Source: Acidaminococcus intestini DSM 21505
Lineage (GTDB): Bacteria; Bacillota; Negativicutes; Acidaminococcales; Acidaminococcaceae
Direction of reading: 5' to 3'
Length of the DNA: 64,000 nucleotides
Assembly: GCF_000425045.1 (NCBI RefSeq)
Contig: NZ_KE384298.1
Span: 35,583 to 99,582 of the forward strand
The notes beneath the pieces were generated by a model. It did not search any database and was not told where the DNA came from. It saw only the letters and a program-made list of their open reading frames with translations. Positions 54,178 to 62,610 of the stretch are shown here, in pieces; within the stretch, counting starts at the first letter, position 1, and every line of letters starts with the position of its first letter. The translations under genes and the position numbers were made by a program.

Positions 54178-54217
54178 AAGCCGTGGAGAACGCTCGCTCA
54201 CTTCTCCACGGCTTTTT
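54178..54217. terminator. Strong hairpin terminator near pdxK
   Basis: A 13-bp perfect stem (AAGCCGTGGAGAA) with an 11-base loop is followed by TTTTT on the plus strand and by a weaker TTAATT on the minus strand. It lies about 30 bases past the pdxK stop, but the T run suits a plus-strand transcript better. Confidence 0.8.
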
Positions 54218-54246
54218 GCTTGAGGCTCCGATCTAGTTTTCTTCGC

Positions 54247-55110
54247 TTATCCTTTGCAGCTCGTGCAGTCCTTGGTCTGGGGTACAAGGAGTTTCCACAG
54301 ACAGCCTTCCAGAAGGACGCCTTCATGGGGATCGGTTCCTTCATTCAAGGTCGTTTCAATGACAAAACTCAAAAAGTCCGCTGCATGCTGGACGGCAAGG
54401 TTCAGATCCTTCCCGCGCAGGATGTAGGCAAGAAGCGTGCTGGTAAAGATATCTCCTGTACCGCAGGTCCCAAAGGGGAGTTTTGGTACTTCATACTTTT
54501 CCGGGAAAAGCTGACTGTCCGTCTGACTGGCAATGGCAATATGGCAGCTGTCCGTAGGAACACTCGTAATGACGATTGCTTTGGGTCCCAGAGAAAGGAG
54601 CTTATCGCACAGGGTTTCGAGTTCCTTATCCGTCGGGGGCTTCGCCTGATAGGGTGTATCCGTAAGGAGACAGGCTTCGGTGTAATTGGGCGTAATGAGT
54701 GTTGCATGGGAAACAAGCTTTTTCATGGAAGCTGCCATGGTCTCATCAAAAACAGGATAGAGTTTTCCGTCGTCGGCCATGGCCGGATCGACAACAACGC
54801 TCTTCCCCCCACCACCAAAACGGCCGATGGCATCAATCACCACATCAACCTGGGCCGAACTTGCCAAAAAGCCGCTGTAAATGGCATCAAAGGAAAGGCC
54901 CAGTTCCTGCCACTTATCCATGGACGATGTCATTTCATCTGTAAGGTCCTTACTATGGAACTTGCCATAGGTCAGGTTATTGCTGTAAAGAGCAGTCGGG
55001 AAGGGACAGACCTGGCTTCCCAAGGCTGACAGGACCGGAATGGCAGCCGTCAGCGAACAGCGGCCAAAGCTGCAGAGATCATGAATAGCAAGGACGCGAT
55101 TTATTTTCAT
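54247..55110 (-). CDS. pdxK: Pyridoxal/pyridoxamine kinase
   Basis: A ribokinase-family enzyme of 287 residues that phosphorylates B6 vitamers. The start VLAIHDLCSFGRCSLTAAIP and the FPTALYSNNL segment are typical. The anion hole and catalytic Asp lie in FGTCGTGDIFTS (about residue 226), while VVDPAMADDGKLY and TPNYTEACLLT are further family marks. I start at 55110, because the frame upstream has no ribosome site. It stands alone upstream of a terminator. Confidence 0.93.
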   Translation of the reverse strand: MKINRVLAIHDLCSFGRCSLTAAIPVLSALGSQVCPFPTALYSNNLTYGKFHSKDLTDEMTSSMDKWQELGLSFDAIYSGFLASSAQVDVVIDAIGRFGGGGKSVVVDPAMADDGKLYPVFDETMAASMKKLVSHATLITPNYTEACLLTDTPYQAKPPTDKELETLCDKLLSLGPKAIVITSVPTDSCHIAIASQTDSQLFPEKYEVPKLPFGTCGTGDIFTSTLLAYILRGKDLNLAVQHAADFLSFVIETTLNEGTDPHEGVLLEGCLWKLLVPQTKDCTSCKG

Positions 55111-55243
55111 GGTGAAAACCCCTTTCTTTTTCCGTGTTTTTCCTATTGTAAGCCTCTTCAGGGCCATTGAAAATGCACGGTTTTCCTCTTAAACCAGCAA
55201 AGACCGTGCCTGCTGCAGGATGGAGAAAATCCAATTTTGGGCA

Positions 55244-55272
55244 TAAAAAAAGACATCGCCCAAGCGATGACT
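55244..55272 (-). terminator. Terminator of the tRNA operon
   Basis: On the minus strand CATCGC/GCGATG forms a short GC-rich stem followed by TCTTTTTTT. It lies about 20 bases after tRNA-Leu. Confidence 0.8.
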
Positions 55273-55291
55273 CAATATTCCGTATAAAAAA

Positions 55292-55380
55292 TGGTGCCGG
55301 GGACCGGAATCGAACCGGTACGGAGATCACTCTCCGAGGGATTTTAAGTCCCTTGCGTCTGCCAGTTCCGCCACCTCGGC
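55292..55380 (-). tRNA. tRNA-Leu (UAA)
   Basis: The acceptor stem GCCGAGG/CCCCGGC, a long variable arm, the GGTTCGATTCC T-arm and the encoded CCA are present. The anticodon loop reads ACTTAAAAT, anticodon TAA. Last gene of a five-tRNA transcript. Confidence 0.95.
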
Positions 55381-55405
55381 AGATTTGAACATCCATTAAA
55401 AAAAT

Positions 55406-55479
55406 TGGAGGCGACACCCAGAATCGAACTGGGGATAAAGGTTTTGCAGACCTCTGCCTTACCGCTTGGCTATGTCGCC
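55406..55479 (-). tRNA. tRNA-Cys (GCA)
   Basis: The acceptor stem GGCGACA pairs with TGTCGCC, and TCCA forms the discriminator and CCA end. The anticodon loop CTGCAAA gives GCA. The T-arm is GTTCGATTC. Confidence 0.95.
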
Positions 55480-55486
55480 AACAATT

Positions 55487-55561
55487 TGGAGCGGAAAACG
55501 AGATTCGAACTCGCGACCCCCACCTTGGCAAGGTGATGCTCTACCACTGAGCTACTTCCGC
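55487..55561 (-). tRNA. tRNA-Gly (GCC)
   Basis: The acceptor GCGGAAG pairs with TTTCCGC. The anticodon loop TTGCCAA gives GCC, the T-arm is GTTCGAATC, and CCA is encoded. Confidence 0.95.
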
Positions 55562-55569
55562 ATAAAAAG

Positions 55570-55645
55570 TGGTGCCTCAGCGCAGAATCGAACTGCGGAC
55601 ACAGGGATTTTCAGTCCCTTGCTCTACCAACTGAGCTACCGAGGC
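55570..55645 (-). tRNA. tRNA-Phe (GAA)
   Basis: The acceptor GCCTCGG pairs with CTGAGGC. The anticodon loop CTGAAAA gives GAA, the T-arm is GTTCGATTC, and CCA is encoded. Confidence 0.95.
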
Positions 55646-55647
55646 AT

Positions 55648-55724
55648 TGGCGACCCAGGACGGACTCGAACCGACGATCTCCGCCGTGACAGGGCGGCAT
55701 TCTAACCAACTGAACTACTGGGCC
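55648..55724 (-). tRNA. tRNA-Asp (GUC)
   Basis: The acceptor GGCCCAG pairs with CTGGGTC. The anticodon loop CTGTCAC gives GTC, the T-arm is GTTCGAGTC, and CCA is encoded. First gene of the cluster, only two bases before tRNA-Phe. Confidence 0.95.
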
Positions 55725-55754
55725 GTATCAGTGTCTTTCGCAACTGACTTGTTT

Positions 55755-55783
55755 AGTATACAGTAAAACGCCTAATGTGTCAA
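55755..55783 (-). promoter_or_regulatory. tRNA operon promoter
   Basis: On the minus strand TTGACA (55783-55778), 17 bases, TATACT (55760-55755): near-consensus sigma-A promoter, about 30 bases upstream of tRNA-Asp. Confidence 0.87.
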
Positions 55784-55801
55784 CAAACTTTTTTATTTTT
55801 T

Positions 55802-55963
55802 TCAAAAAGCAGGGAAAGGCCCTTCCTCGTATGGCAGCGGTACGACTTTCACAGGCGACGCGCCAGTCCTACCGTCCCGTTTGCGCTGATCAATGCCGCA
55901 TCCTGCCACAAAGGTGCTCACGAGGAGGCTCAAAAAAATCAGGGCCATAATCATTCGTTTCAT
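55802..55963 (-). CDS. Small lipoprotein, 53 residues
   Basis: ATG at 55963 follows AAGGAGACCGGG. The product starts MKRMIMALIFLSLLVSTF and has a lipobox VAGC, so cysteine 22 would be lipidated. The mature part is only about 30 residues, basic then Pro-rich (VKVVPLPYEEGPFPAF), and should be held at a membrane. The gene begins 14 bases after the hydroxyacid dehydrogenase stop, so the two are co-transcribed. I know no family for it. The strong ribosome site and the lipobox are the evidence that it is real. Confidence 0.72.
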   Translation of the reverse strand: MKRMIMALIFLSLLVSTFVAGCGIDQRKRDGRTGASPVKVVPLPYEEGPFPAF

Positions 55964-55977
55964 CCCGGTCTCCTTTT

Positions 55978-56937
55978 TTACATCGTTAGCCTTCCCCTCC
56001 GATCCCCTTTCATCAATGCCACAAGGTTTTCTGCCGCCTCCTGTTTGAGCTTTACGAAGGATTCTTCCGTTGCATAGGAAATATGGGGCGTTACGATAAT
56101 CTGAGGCACACCATAAAGGGGACTTTCGGCAGTAAAAGGTTCGTTTTCCACCACATCAAGGAGCGCGCCTGCAATCGTTCCTTTCTTTACAGCCCCGGCA
56201 AGGGCCTTTTCATCCAGAAGACTCCCCCGGCTTGTATTGATGAGATAACTGCCTTTTTTCATAAGGGACAGGACGCGCGCATCGACAATATGCCGGGTAT
56301 CCGGTGACGCCGCCAGATGAAGGCTCACAAGGTCACCGTTAATAAAGGCCTCTTCCAAGGTCACGGGAATGACGCCGTCTTCCTGCATCTGTTTACTTTT
56401 ATCGCTGCGATTATAGGCTAGGACGGTCATGCCCATGGCTTTGGCCTTTAGGGCTGTCCTGCGCCCAATATGACCATATCCCGCAATGGCGAGGGTAAGA
56501 CCTGAAAGGCGGTGCGGCAGGGCGGGAATGGCGCGCACGCCCCACGGGGACTTTTCATTGTGCTTGAGGAACAAAGGCAGGCGGCGCACAAGAAAAAGCG
56601 TGCCCATGATGACATATTCTGCAATATCCTCAGATGAGTAAGCGGTCACATTGCGCACGCCAATACCTCGCTTTTGGGCGGCGTCAAGGTCCACGGCTTC
56701 ATAGCCCGTTCCATAGAGGGAAATGGCTTTAAGGCGGGGCATCTTGCTAAAGACCTCGTCACCAAGGGGTACGTTTACCTGAGCAAGGAGCCCATCCACT
56801 GTGCTGCCAAATTCCTCAAGGTCATGCCAAAAATCATAGCAAGAGCGGCGGAACATAACGCCGGGAAAGGCTTTTGTAAGAAGGGATATCTCCACATCGT
56901 ACGCATTCCATTCCTCATCGATGATCCAAATGACCAT
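55978..56937 (-). CDS. D-isomer-specific 2-hydroxyacid dehydrogenase
   Basis: A 319-residue NAD-dependent dehydrogenase. The Rossmann motif reads AGYGHIGRRTALKAKAMG (about residue 149). The catalytic Arg, Glu and His lie in NTSRGSLLDEKAL, DVVENEPF and TPHISYAT. It reduces a 2-keto acid to the D-hydroxy acid or the reverse; the substrate is not clear, with glycerate, lactate or a branched keto acid possible. It lies between an M18 peptidase and the small lipoprotein gene on one strand and may be in an operon with both. Confidence 0.9.
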   Translation of the reverse strand: MVIWIIDEEWNAYDVEISLLTKAFPGVMFRRSCYDFWHDLEEFGSTVDGLLAQVNVPLGDEVFSKMPRLKAISLYGTGYEAVDLDAAQKRGIGVRNVTAYSSEDIAEYVIMGTLFLVRRLPLFLKHNEKSPWGVRAIPALPHRLSGLTLAIAGYGHIGRRTALKAKAMGMTVLAYNRSDKSKQMQEDGVIPVTLEEAFINGDLVSLHLAASPDTRHIVDARVLSLMKKGSYLINTSRGSLLDEKALAGAVKKGTIAGALLDVVENEPFTAESPLYGVPQIIVTPHISYATEESFVKLKQEAAENLVALMKGDRRGRLTM

Positions 56938-56955
56938 GACCGCCGCCCTCCTTTC

Positions 56956-58236
56956 TTATGCAAAAAATTCCGTGACTAAATCTTCCAATGCCTTCTGATC
57001 GCTGGCACCCATTGTTTCACGGGCCGAATGCATGGCAAGGAGCGCCACGCCAAGATCCATGGTACGGATCGGTGTAATGGCAGAAGCCATGGAACCAAGG
57101 GTGCTGCCGCCTTTGATATCACTGCGGTTGACATAAAGTTGGTAAGGAATATTTTTTCTATCACAAAGTCCCTTAATCACGGCAACCGCCTCCGCATCAC
57201 CTGCATAGGACTGACTGCATGCCTGTTTGAGAGCCAATCCCCTGCCAAGGACGGGCCGATTTGTGATATCACATTTATCAACATAATTAGGATGGAAAGC
57301 GTGGGCCACATCAATGCTCAGCATAAACCCCTTTGCCATATCCTCAAAAAGAGCCTCTTCCGTAAGGTCAAGAGTTTTATAGATACGGTGCAGGGTATTA
57401 TGAAGGACAAGGGAATTGGCCCCCTGCTTAGTCGTGCTCCCTACCTCTTCGTTGTCAAAAAGACCGATGAGGGCGACACCCTCTTCTGCTTTGCCATTTA
57501 CAATGCCTTCGAGGCATGCCTTGCAGCTTGTGAGGTTATCCAGACGCGGAGATGACACAAAATCATCATGTAACCCAAAGGTACAGCCATCTTCTGTCGG
57601 GTAAGCCGAAAGATCAAAGGAAAGAATATCCTTTTCACAGCATCCGAGCTCTTTTGCAAGGAACTTTTCAAAGAACGCGCTCTCTTTTTCGTCTTCCCCG
57701 ATAAGGGCTGCAAGGGGTAGGATATCCTTTTGCTTATTCCATTTATAACCATCATTCACTTCCCGATTCATGTGGATGGCAAGACTGGCCATGGTAAGAA
57801 GGGGCCGTCCAAAATCAACAAAATGGGTCTTTGGCTGGAAGGGATCTTCTGTCCGTGTCACGATCTTACCGGCAAGGGAAAGGGGCCGATCCATCCAGGT
57901 GCTCACAATCATACCGCCATAGCCTTCAATATTGAGCGTGCCATACCCATGGGTCCGTACTTCGGGGGCAGGTTTCAGACGAAAAGAGGGAAAATCCGTA
58001 TGGGCCGCCGCAAGCTTTAGGCCCCGCGTTCCTTTTTTCCCTGTTCTGAACGCAAGGAGACAGGAATCAAAAACGGTGACAAAATATTTGCCATTGGGTT
58101 TCAGCTTCCAATCCTTTTCTTCCTTAAGTTCCGTAAAGCCTGATTTTTCAAGAATAGCCTTGCTGGAAAGGACCGTATGATAGGGAGACGGGCTGGTCTT
58201 GATGAAAGAAAGTAGGGATTTGATGGTTTGTTTCAT
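56956..58236 (-). CDS. M18 family aminopeptidase
   Basis: A 426-residue cytoplasmic metallopeptidase that removes N-terminal residues, with acidic ones preferred in several family members. Zinc ligands and catalytic residues are expected in KLAAAHTDFPSFRLKP (about residue 79), LFDNEEVGSTTKQGA (about 252), and AHAFHPNYVDK (about 320). C-terminal GGSTLGSMA is also typical. I start at the ATG at 58236 behind GAGGAAA. It heads the transcript that continues into the dehydrogenase. Confidence 0.93.
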   Translation of the reverse strand: MKQTIKSLLSFIKTSPSPYHTVLSSKAILEKSGFTELKEEKDWKLKPNGKYFVTVFDSCLLAFRTGKKGTRGLKLAAAHTDFPSFRLKPAPEVRTHGYGTLNIEGYGGMIVSTWMDRPLSLAGKIVTRTEDPFQPKTHFVDFGRPLLTMASLAIHMNREVNDGYKWNKQKDILPLAALIGEDEKESAFFEKFLAKELGCCEKDILSFDLSAYPTEDGCTFGLHDDFVSSPRLDNLTSCKACLEGIVNGKAEEGVALIGLFDNEEVGSTTKQGANSLVLHNTLHRIYKTLDLTEEALFEDMAKGFMLSIDVAHAFHPNYVDKCDITNRPVLGRGLALKQACSQSYAGDAEAVAVIKGLCDRKNIPYQLYVNRSDIKGGSTLGSMASAITPIRTMDLGVALLAMHSARETMGASDQKALEDLVTEFFA

Positions 58237-58291
58237 GGGAAATTTCCTCCTTGGTTCTTGCATTGATTTCTGGCACAATGTCTCTTGTTAC

Positions 58292-58468
58292 AGTGTACTT
58301 GATTTACGGAGTTTCCTCAATAGGGTTTAGTGATTTACGCAGCGCAGAACCGTCTTTCTGCGTTAGAATTACTCAGTTCCCGACTTTATTTAAGAAGCCG
58401 CTGGACCTATCTTCGTTAGAGGACCCCCATCATCACGAATTGACTTTTCTTGTAGCAATTTGCAAAAT
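58292..58468. promoter_or_regulatory. Divergent promoters between the M18 peptidase and the APC permease
   Basis: Minus strand: TTGAGG (58320-58315), 17 bases, TACACT (58297-58292) drives the peptidase. Plus strand: TTGACT (58440-58445), 17 bases, CAAAAT (58463-58468) is a fair candidate for the permease. No other feature is seen in the 304-base gap. Confidence 0.5.
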
Positions 58469-58540
58469 TTTCTGTTAAGATGAGTGTAATTTCATATGGT
58501 TCCCCCATTTCTACTCTCATTCCACTAGGAGGTATTCGCA

Positions 58541-60052
58541 ATGAATCAACCCACATCCAGCAAGAACAAAATCCTTACCTGGCAAGCCCTAGGTCTCATG
58601 ACCTTTTCCTCAGTCTGGGGCTTTGGCAACATCGTCAATGGCTACGCCAATCAGGGACTCAAGGCCGTCGTCAGTTGGATCATCATGTTCACCATCTACT
58701 TCATTCCCTACACACTCATGGTCGGTGAAATGGGGTCTACCTTCAAAGACAGCCAAGGCGGCGTCTCTTCTTGGATTCGGTCCACGTCGAGCGCTAAATT
58801 GGCTTATTTTGCTGGCTGGACCTACTGGATCTGCCACATGCCCTACTTAGCACAAAAACCACAAAGTATGCTCGTTGCCTTGGGCTGGGCCATTTTTCGC
58901 AATGGATCGCTGACAAAAATGATGTCGCCCTTGGTGCTTCAATCCATTGCTCTCATCCTCTTTTTCTTCTTTTTATGGTATGCCTCTCGGGGCATCCGCT
59001 CCTTGAAGCACATTGGCGCCCTGGCAGGGTCCACAAAGGTCATCATGTCCTTTCTTTACATCCTTCTGGCCCTCGCGGCTCCCTATATTACAGAAGCCAA
59101 GACCTTTACCTATCGCCTTGATATGGAAACCCTCATGCCCACCTTCGACTTTGACTATATGACAACCCTTGCCATCCTCGTCTTTGCTGTTGGCGGCTGC
59201 GAGCGTCTTTCCCCTTACGTCAATAACCTCAAGGACCCAAGCCGTGAATATCCTCGTTCCATGATTTTCATGACCATCATGGTCTGTGTCACGGCTATTT
59301 TGGGCACCTTTGCCATGGGGCTCATGTTTGACCCCCAGAATGTTCCCAAGGACCTCATGATGAATGGTTCCTATTACTGCTTTGCAAAACTTGGCGAATA
59401 CTACGGCGTCGGTCAAACCTTTGTCGTTATTTTTGCTCTCTGCACCCTCATTGGACAAGCTTCAACCTTAGCCGTTTCCATCGACGCGCCCATCAAGATC
59501 CTCCTTGCTGACGTTGATGAAAAGTTCGTTCCTGAACGCTTCCGCAAAATCAACAGCCGTGGAGTTCCTGTTACAGGCTATCAACTGACTGCGCTGCTTG
59601 TGGGCATCCTCATCATCGTGCCCGCCCTCGGTATTGGCGATATGACAAGTCTCTACAACTGGCTCATGCGTCTAAATGCCGTATGCATGCCCCTGCGTTA
59701 CCTCTGGGTCTTTTATGCTTATATGATGCTCAAAAAACATCAGGATCGCTTCCAATCTGACTATCATTTTGTCAAAAGCGCAGCCCTTGGAAAAATGGCC
59801 GGCGCTTGGTGCTTCTTCTTTACGGCCTATGCCTGTTTCATGGGCATGTTCCCTCGCGGCGTGGCAGCCTATTCTCCGGCCTGGACCTTCCAATTTACCC
59901 TTGAACATCTTGACTCCCCTTGTACTTTTTGGCATTGGCGTCATCCTCACCTACCTTGCCAAAAAGGAACGGGAAAGACGGGCACAATAACTTTTACGGG
60001 GGAACCAAGGAAAGCATCCCATAGGGACGCTTTCCTTCCAATCAGCAACTAA
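58541..60052 (+). CDS. APC-family amino acid permease with a frameshift near the C-terminus
   Basis: An amino-acid/polyamine-organocation carrier with 11-12 helices, most like the glutamate/GABA-antiporter branch (GFGNIVNGYANQGL in helix 1, VFAVGGCERLSPYV in helix 6). As read, the frame gives 503 residues, but after residue 455 it turns to a Pro/His/Cys-rich, non-membrane sequence. In the +1 frame from about 59898 the continuation reads LNILTPLVLFGIGVILTYLA, a proper last helix, ending KKERERRAQ at 59990. One extra base near 59895-59900 would explain this. The true product is probably about 482 residues. Substrate unknown. Confidence 0.83.
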   Translation: MNQPTSSKNKILTWQALGLMTFSSVWGFGNIVNGYANQGLKAVVSWIIMFTIYFIPYTLMVGEMGSTFKDSQGGVSSWIRSTSSAKLAYFAGWTYWICHMPYLAQKPQSMLVALGWAIFRNGSLTKMMSPLVLQSIALILFFFFLWYASRGIRSLKHIGALAGSTKVIMSFLYILLALAAPYITEAKTFTYRLDMETLMPTFDFDYMTTLAILVFAVGGCERLSPYVNNLKDPSREYPRSMIFMTIMVCVTAILGTFAMGLMFDPQNVPKDLMMNGSYYCFAKLGEYYGVGQTFVVIFALCTLIGQASTLAVSIDAPIKILLADVDEKFVPERFRKINSRGVPVTGYQLTALLVGILIIVPALGIGDMTSLYNWLMRLNAVCMPLRYLWVFYAYMMLKKHQDRFQSDYHFVKSAALGKMAGAWCFFFTAYACFMGMFPRGVAAYSPAWTFQFTLEHLDSPCTFWHWRHPHLPCQKGTGKTGTITFTGEPRKASHRDAFLPISN

Positions 60053-60104
60053 AAAAGGGACTGAGAAAAATGAAGATTGCATTTTTCTCAGTCCCTTTTT
60101 GTAT
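60007..60104 (+). terminator. Two hairpins after the APC permease
   Basis: AAGGAAAGC...GCTTTCCTT (60007-60038) lies just past the restored stop at 59990. A second, stronger stem, AGGGACTGAGAAAAATG/CATTTTTCTCAGTCCCT, runs into T at 60100. The second also serves the convergent M20 gene. Confidence 0.82.
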
Positions 60105-60108
60105 TACA

Positions 60109-61440
60109 TCAATAGGCCAGCAGGAAGGAACGGAAGAATTCCACGCTCGCCGGCAGGGCGTCCACAGGAATGTGTTCATTGACCTGATGGGCAGCACCCC
60201 ACCGATTATCATGGACATGGCCCGTAAATAAAAGGACCGTATCGGTTATAGGCTTATAGTAGCGCGTATCCGTAGCTCCCAGCATGAGAAATGGAATGGC
60301 AAGGAGTTCATTGCCATAGACGGCATGAAGGATCTTTGTAAGAAGACGATAGGAATCGCTGTCAGGCGTCGAGGCAGGTACAGGATCCTTGCCAGAAATA
60401 TGGCGGATCTTGACGCCTTCCGGCAGGAACCCTTGGAGACGTCTTTCGACCGATTCCACTGTATCGCCCTGCAGGATGCGGACACTAAGTCCCACAGCGG
60501 CATGACTGGGCAGTACATTAGGCTGGGTACTTGCCTGGGCCATGGTAAACGCTACCGTCGTATGAAGCATGGCATCAAGGGCAGGATCTTCCTGCGCAAG
60601 AGTACAGAGGGCTTCAAAATGCCCCTTCGGATCAGCGTAAATGCTGCGTACCGGTTCTTCCTTTAAGGGAGCCGTCGCTGCGAGCTGTGCTTCTACAAGC
60701 GGCGTCAAGCGATAGGGAAACGGATGGGCTTCAATGGCAACCACCGCCTTTGCGACAGCGCCCAGGGCCGTGCCATTGCCTGGCTTGCTCGAATGCCCGC
60801 CCTTGCGGTCACAGTAGATTTCGTAGTTGACGGCCGCTTTTTCGCCAAGACCGATATGAGCGGCAAGACGGCCGCCAGCTTCCGGGAAAAGTCCGCCCCC
60901 TTCATCAAGGATGGTACCAATATGGACACCCTTTTCCGCTAAATGGTCCACGAGGCGCTGGGCTCCGTCCACATCATTTTCAAGATACACTTCCTCACTG
61001 TAGCCCAAAGACAGGTAGAGGTCGTAATCAGGCCGGAAGCCTTCGGCAAAAAGGGATTCCAAGGCTTCCAATTCACTAAGGACCAAATGTTTGCAGTCCG
61101 TCGTGCCCCGGCCATAGACCGAGTCATCAAGGAGAAGACCTGAAAACGGATCATGACTCCATTGGCTGCGGTCCCCAATCTCCACCACATCCTGATGGCT
61201 CATGAGAAGAAGCGGCTTTTTTGCGGTCTCCTTGGGATGATAATGAAACTGGAGACCAGCCCGGCCCACGCGGTCCACTTCCATCACTTCATAGACATGG
61301 GGATAAAGCGTTTCAAAGAGCTTGTGGAGTTTTTCAAATTCAGACCAATCGACTTTGTTAACGTCGGAATTTGAGACCGTCTTCATTTGGATCATTTGGG
61401 AAAGATGGTCGGCAAGGATTTCTTTTGTTGGTACGGTCAT
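60109..61440 (-). CDS. M20 family metallopeptidase (carboxypeptidase/dipeptidase type)
   Basis: A 443-residue zinc peptidase or amidohydrolase. Metal ligands are expected in LLMSHQDVVE (His), VYGRGTTDCKH (Asp), YSEEVYLEN (catalytic Glu and ligand), DEGGG, and the C-terminal GHVHDNRW. It resembles the CPS1/PM20D1-like branch acting on dipeptides or N-acyl amino acids. There is no signal peptide. I start at 61440 behind AAAGGAG. It lies 21 bases after metQ, so it may share the S-box-controlled transcript. Confidence 0.9.
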   Translation of the reverse strand: MTVPTKEILADHLSQMIQMKTVSNSDVNKVDWSEFEKLHKLFETLYPHVYEVMEVDRVGRAGLQFHYHPKETAKKPLLLMSHQDVVEIGDRSQWSHDPFSGLLLDDSVYGRGTTDCKHLVLSELEALESLFAEGFRPDYDLYLSLGYSEEVYLENDVDGAQRLVDHLAEKGVHIGTILDEGGGLFPEAGGRLAAHIGLGEKAAVNYEIYCDRKGGHSSKPGNGTALGAVAKAVVAIEAHPFPYRLTPLVEAQLAATAPLKEEPVRSIYADPKGHFEALCTLAQEDPALDAMLHTTVAFTMAQASTQPNVLPSHAAVGLSVRILQGDTVESVERRLQGFLPEGVKIRHISGKDPVPASTPDSDSYRLLTKILHAVYGNELLAIPFLMLGATDTRYYKPITDTVLLFTGHVHDNRWGAAHQVNEHIPVDALPASVEFFRSFLLAY

Positions 61441-61461
61441 CTTGGCAGCTCCTTTCAATGA

Positions 61462-62286
61462 TTACCACGCAGGAACAAGGGCTCCTTTGGCTTTTTCGTT
61501 GATATAGTTCTTAACGGCATCTGTTTGGAAGATCTTGACAAATTTCACATAGGTGGGATTATCCTTATCTTCTTCACGGGCAGCAATGATATTGACATAA
61601 GGACTCGTATTGTCTTCCTTGGCAATGGCAAGGTTCGGGTCAAGTTTGGCTGAATTGGCGTAGCCGGCATTGATGACAGACGCTGCCGTATCATCCAGGC
61701 TGCGCGGCAGCTGGGCCGCTTCCAGTTCAAGGATCTGCAGGTGTTTCGGATTGTCCGTAATGTCGTTGACCGTCAGATCGGAGGCCTTGACGCCGTCTTT
61801 GACTTTGATAAGGCCAAGCTTGCTCAGCATCAGGATGGCACGGCCGCCATTTGAAGGGTCATTTGGAATCGCAATCTTATCGCCATCTTTCAGTTCCTTG
61901 ATATCCTTGATCTTGGTCGAATATAGTTTCAAAGGAGCCAAGTAGGTCTTGCCAATGGAGACCAGCTTCGTGCCGTTTTTCTTGTTGAAGGCATCAAGGA
62001 AAGGACCATGCTGAAAAGAGTTCAGGTCGATTTCCTTTTGGGCAAGTGCCTGGTCCGGTGTTACATAATCAGAAAAGACCTTCAGCTCCACATCAAGGCC
62101 CTGTTTTTTGGCTTCGTCCTTGACAAACTCCATGATTTCTTCCGAGTAACCCGGCGTAATGCCTACAACGATCTTTTTCTTTTCTTCCGGCGCCTTTTCC
62201 GTCTTCTTTTCGCCGCCGCACCCAGCTAGGAGTGCAGCCGCTGCAAAGACCGCCAGAGTCCCTGCCGTCAGTTTTTTGAGGTTCAT
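61462..62286 (-). CDS. metQ: Methionine-binding lipoprotein
   Basis: A 274-residue NlpA/MetQ-family substrate-binding protein. The signal peptide ends in the lipobox LLAGC (Cys about residue 22). Family marks are VVGITPGYSEEIMEFV, the DLNSFQHGPFLDAFN segment and IAIPNDPSNGGRAILML. It delivers methionine to MetNI, which is encoded about 21 kb away. Each locus has its own S-box. I start at 62286, just upstream of the charged n-region MNLKKL. Confidence 0.95.
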   Translation of the reverse strand: MNLKKLTAGTLAVFAAAALLAGCGGEKKTEKAPEEKKKIVVGITPGYSEEIMEFVKDEAKKQGLDVELKVFSDYVTPDQALAQKEIDLNSFQHGPFLDAFNKKNGTKLVSIGKTYLAPLKLYSTKIKDIKELKDGDKIAIPNDPSNGGRAILMLSKLGLIKVKDGVKASDLTVNDITDNPKHLQILELEAAQLPRSLDDTAASVINAGYANSAKLDPNLAIAKEDNTSPYVNIIAAREEDKDNPTYVKFVKIFQTDAVKNYINEKAKGALVPAW

Positions 62287-62325
62287 TGTGCATCTCTCCT
62301 TTTTTCCTCTCCATCGACAAGCAGT

Positions 62326-62478
62326 AAAAAAAGCGCCATCTATACAGATGACGCTGACCTTCGTTTGAACGCTCATCTGCCAAGCCGCATGGCCTGTTGG
62401 AATTAGCACCTTCCCATTCGGGGGTTGCCGCAGCTTCATAGGGCCAAATCCCTCTGCTGCTCTCGATGAAGGGTTGTT
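62326..62478 (-). promoter_or_regulatory. SAM-I (S-box) riboswitch of metQ
   Basis: On the minus strand the aptamer core reads TCATCGAGAGCAGCAGAGGG, CCTATGAAGCTGCGGCAACC and AAGGTGCTAATTCCAACAGG. The terminator AGCGTCATC/GATGGCGCT with a run of T follows (62355-62326). The upstream stretch 62479-62610 contains the promoter region and no gene. Confidence 0.95.
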
Positions 62479-62610
62479 AACGGGTATGAGTTTACAGTTT
62501 TGACGAACAATTGTCAAGAAATCCATATTTCCGTAGTATAAATTCTTATTTTTTCTCTCTTTTTGTATGTTTTGATACAATAGTATCGAAGTTTTTCTGT
62601 AAAAAGAGGA

